NCBI GenBank assembly: GCA_017940445.1
Contig: JAGAYQ010000325.1
Span: 1-6,255, forward strand
Direction: 5' to 3'
Length of the DNA: 6,255 bases
DNA from: Pyramidobacter sp.
Lineage (GTDB): Bacteria; Synergistota; Synergistia; Synergistales; Dethiosulfovibrionaceae
The notes under the pieces: generated by a model
The model's database searches: none
What the model was told of the DNA's origin: nothing
What the model saw: only the letters and a program-made list of their open reading frames with translations
Program-made: the position numbers and the translations under genes
In this document: one piece after another, positions 5,168-6,255 of the stretch
How the letters are laid out: each line of letters starts with the position of its first letter
How positions within the stretch are numbered: position 1 is the stretch's first letter

Positions 5168-6199
5168 TTGGAACGATACGCCCACGGCGGCGACGTTTTT
5201 TCCCGTCCCGTCGAACTGGACTTTTCCGTCAACGTCAATCCGCTGGGGATGCCTGCAGCGGTCAAAACAGCGCTGAAAAACGACATCGAAAACTGGCAGA
5301 GCTATCCTAATCCCCAGTGCCGCGCCCTGCGGGCGGCCCTGAGAGAGTCGCTCACGCTTCCTGCCGAAAGCATCCTCTGCGGCGCCGGTGCGGCCGATCT
5401 GATCGTGCGGCTGTGTCTGGCCGTGAAGCCGAAGCGCGCGCTCGTCTGCGCGCCGACGTTTTCCGAGTACGAAAAAGGCGCCCTGATGGCCGGCGCTCTG
5501 ATCGAACAGTACCCTTTAAAAGAAGAAAACGGTTTCGCCCTCGACGCGGGGATCTTTGCCGCACTCCAAACACGGCCCGATCTGTTTTTTCTCTGCAATC
5601 CCAACAACCCCACCGGCGCCGTGACGCCGCCGGCAATGATCGAAGAGATCGCCGGCTTCTGCGAAGAGCGCGGCATCCTCTTCGTGATCGACGAATGCTT
5701 CCTCGCCTTCACCGAAACTCCGTCCGCCCGTCCGCTTTTGAAAACTCACCCTCACCTGATCGTGCTCGATGCGTTCACCAAGCTCTACGCCATGGCGGGC
5801 CTGCGCCTGGGCTATCTGCTCTGCGCCGACTGCTCGCTGCTCTGCCGCATTGCCGGCTTCGGCCAAAGCTGGGCCGTTTCATCCCCCGCCCAGACGGCAG
5901 GAATTGCAGCTCTGACGTGCGAGCCGGAATGGACTGCCAGGACCCGCGCGTTTATAAAAGAGGAAAACCAATTTGTGCGCTCCCGTCTGCGCGGTCTGGG
6001 ATTAAAGGTCTATGAAGGTCAAGCTAATTACACACTTTTTTGCGCCCCCCGATCGCTCGGCGAAAGCCTGCTCGACCGCGGCATCCTGATCCGTTCCTGC
6101 GCCAACTACGACGGCCTCGACGCTTCTTACTGGCGCGTCGGGCTGAAAACACGGGATGAAAACGAACGTCTGCTGGAGGCGATGGCGGAAGTATTGTAA
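5168..6199 (+). CDS. cobD: L-threonine-O-3-phosphate decarboxylase (Salmonella CobD type), PLP fold type I
   Basis: A 343-residue PLP enzyme of the class I/II aminotransferase fold. CobD decarboxylates L-threonine phosphate to (R)-1-amino-2-propanol O-phosphate, the linker CbiB uses. The N-terminus YAHGGDVFSRPVELDFSVNV (4-23) and the following NPLG are typical of CobD rather than HisC. Cofactor features are GAGAADLI (72-79), NPNNPTG (144-150), Asp175 in VIDECFLAF (pyridine nitrogen partner), the Schiff-base Lys205 in AFTKLYAMAG, and GLRLGY (211-216). Arg323 in YWRVGL is the likely substrate carboxylate or phosphate contact. The TTG start is chosen because of AAAGGAGG just upstream. It has its own promoter and a leader hairpin after the cbiB terminator. 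Histidinol-phosphate aminotransferase is the main alternative, made less likely by the N-terminal motif and the setting. Confidence 0.88.
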   Translation: MERYAHGGDVFSRPVELDFSVNVNPLGMPAAVKTALKNDIENWQSYPNPQCRALRAALRESLTLPAESILCGAGAADLIVRLCLAVKPKRALVCAPTFSEYEKGALMAGALIEQYPLKEENGFALDAGIFAALQTRPDLFFLCNPNNPTGAVTPPAMIEEIAGFCEERGILFVIDECFLAFTETPSARPLLKTHPHLIVLDAFTKLYAMAGLRLGYLLCADCSLLCRIAGFGQSWAVSSPAQTAGIAALTCEPEWTARTRAFIKEENQFVRSRLRGLGLKVYEGQANYTLFCAPRSLGESLLDRGILIRSCANYDGLDASYWRVGLKTRDENERLLEAMAEVL

Positions 6200-6209
6200 A
6201 ATTCCGCCA
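6183..6209 (+). terminator. Hairpin spanning the cobD stop codon, possible weak terminator
   Basis: TGGCGGAA (6183-6190) pairs perfectly with TTCCGCCA (6202-6209) around an 11-nt loop that contains the TAA stop. The sequence after it is only moderately T-rich, so intrinsic termination would be inefficient. It may instead stabilise the 3' end of the message. Confidence 0.35.
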
Positions 6210-6217
6210 CAGTCCGT

Positions 6218-6245
6218 TTGCCTTTTCCGTGATTTATGACATAAT
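6218..6245 (+). promoter_or_regulatory. Promoter for a gene beyond the window
   Basis: TTGCCT (6218-6223, 4 of 6 to the -35 consensus) lies 16 bases before CATAAT (6240-6245, 5 of 6 to TATAAT). TG at 6237-6238 makes the latter an extended -10 element, as at the cobD promoter. Transcription would start near 6252, so the next gene probably begins just past the window edge on the + strand and is separate from cobD. Confidence 0.6.
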
Positions 6246-6255
6246 AGACTTGTTA

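Noticed and set aside
5168..6199. Histidinol-phosphate aminotransferase (hisC)
   Set aside because: The fold is shared, but the LDFSVNVNPLG N-terminal motif and the B12 gene setting favour threonine-phosphate decarboxylase.

Overview
This GC-rich window holds a late cobalamin (vitamin B12) assembly cluster, with every recognised gene on the + strand. In order it carries the 3' end of cobQ (cobyric acid synthase), cobT, a roughly 260-bp non-coding gap filled by a hairpin-rich inverted-repeat element, a small cysteine-rich protein gene, cobU, cobS, cobC and cbiB. A very strong intrinsic terminator follows, then a separate promoter region and a threonine-phosphate decarboxylase (cobD in Salmonella nomenclature). 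The last 56 bases hold a likely promoter for a gene beyond the window.

The genes cover most of the end of the pathway. CobQ amidates the corrin side chains. CobD makes the aminopropanol phosphate linker and CbiB attaches it. CobU activates adenosylcobinamide to the GDP form. CobT makes alpha-ribazole phosphate, CobS joins the two halves, and CobC removes the phosphate. No corrinoid adenosyltransferase or L-threonine kinase is present here, so these must lie elsewhere. No cobalamin riboswitch is visible in the window.

The layout suggests at least three transcription segments. These are cobQ-cobT; the cysteine-rich gene through cbiB, where cobU/cobS, cobS/cobC and cobC/cbiB overlap by 13, 16 and 4 bases; and cobD alone, behind its own extended -10 promoter. 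The least ordinary sequence is positions 1460-1671. It is a 212-bp element with 13-bp terminal inverted repeats (one mismatch), a possible TAA target duplication that includes the cobT stop codon, and a chain of near-perfect hairpins inside. It looks like a non-autonomous miniature transposable element (MITE).

The organism is probably an anaerobic bacterium making B12 with Salmonella- or Clostridium-type late enzymes. The high GC content, the CobU of a form I associate with Clostridia, and the cysteine-rich small-domain protein inside a cob cluster would fit Synergistota or a GC-rich Firmicute. This is inference from memory of these families, not a search result.
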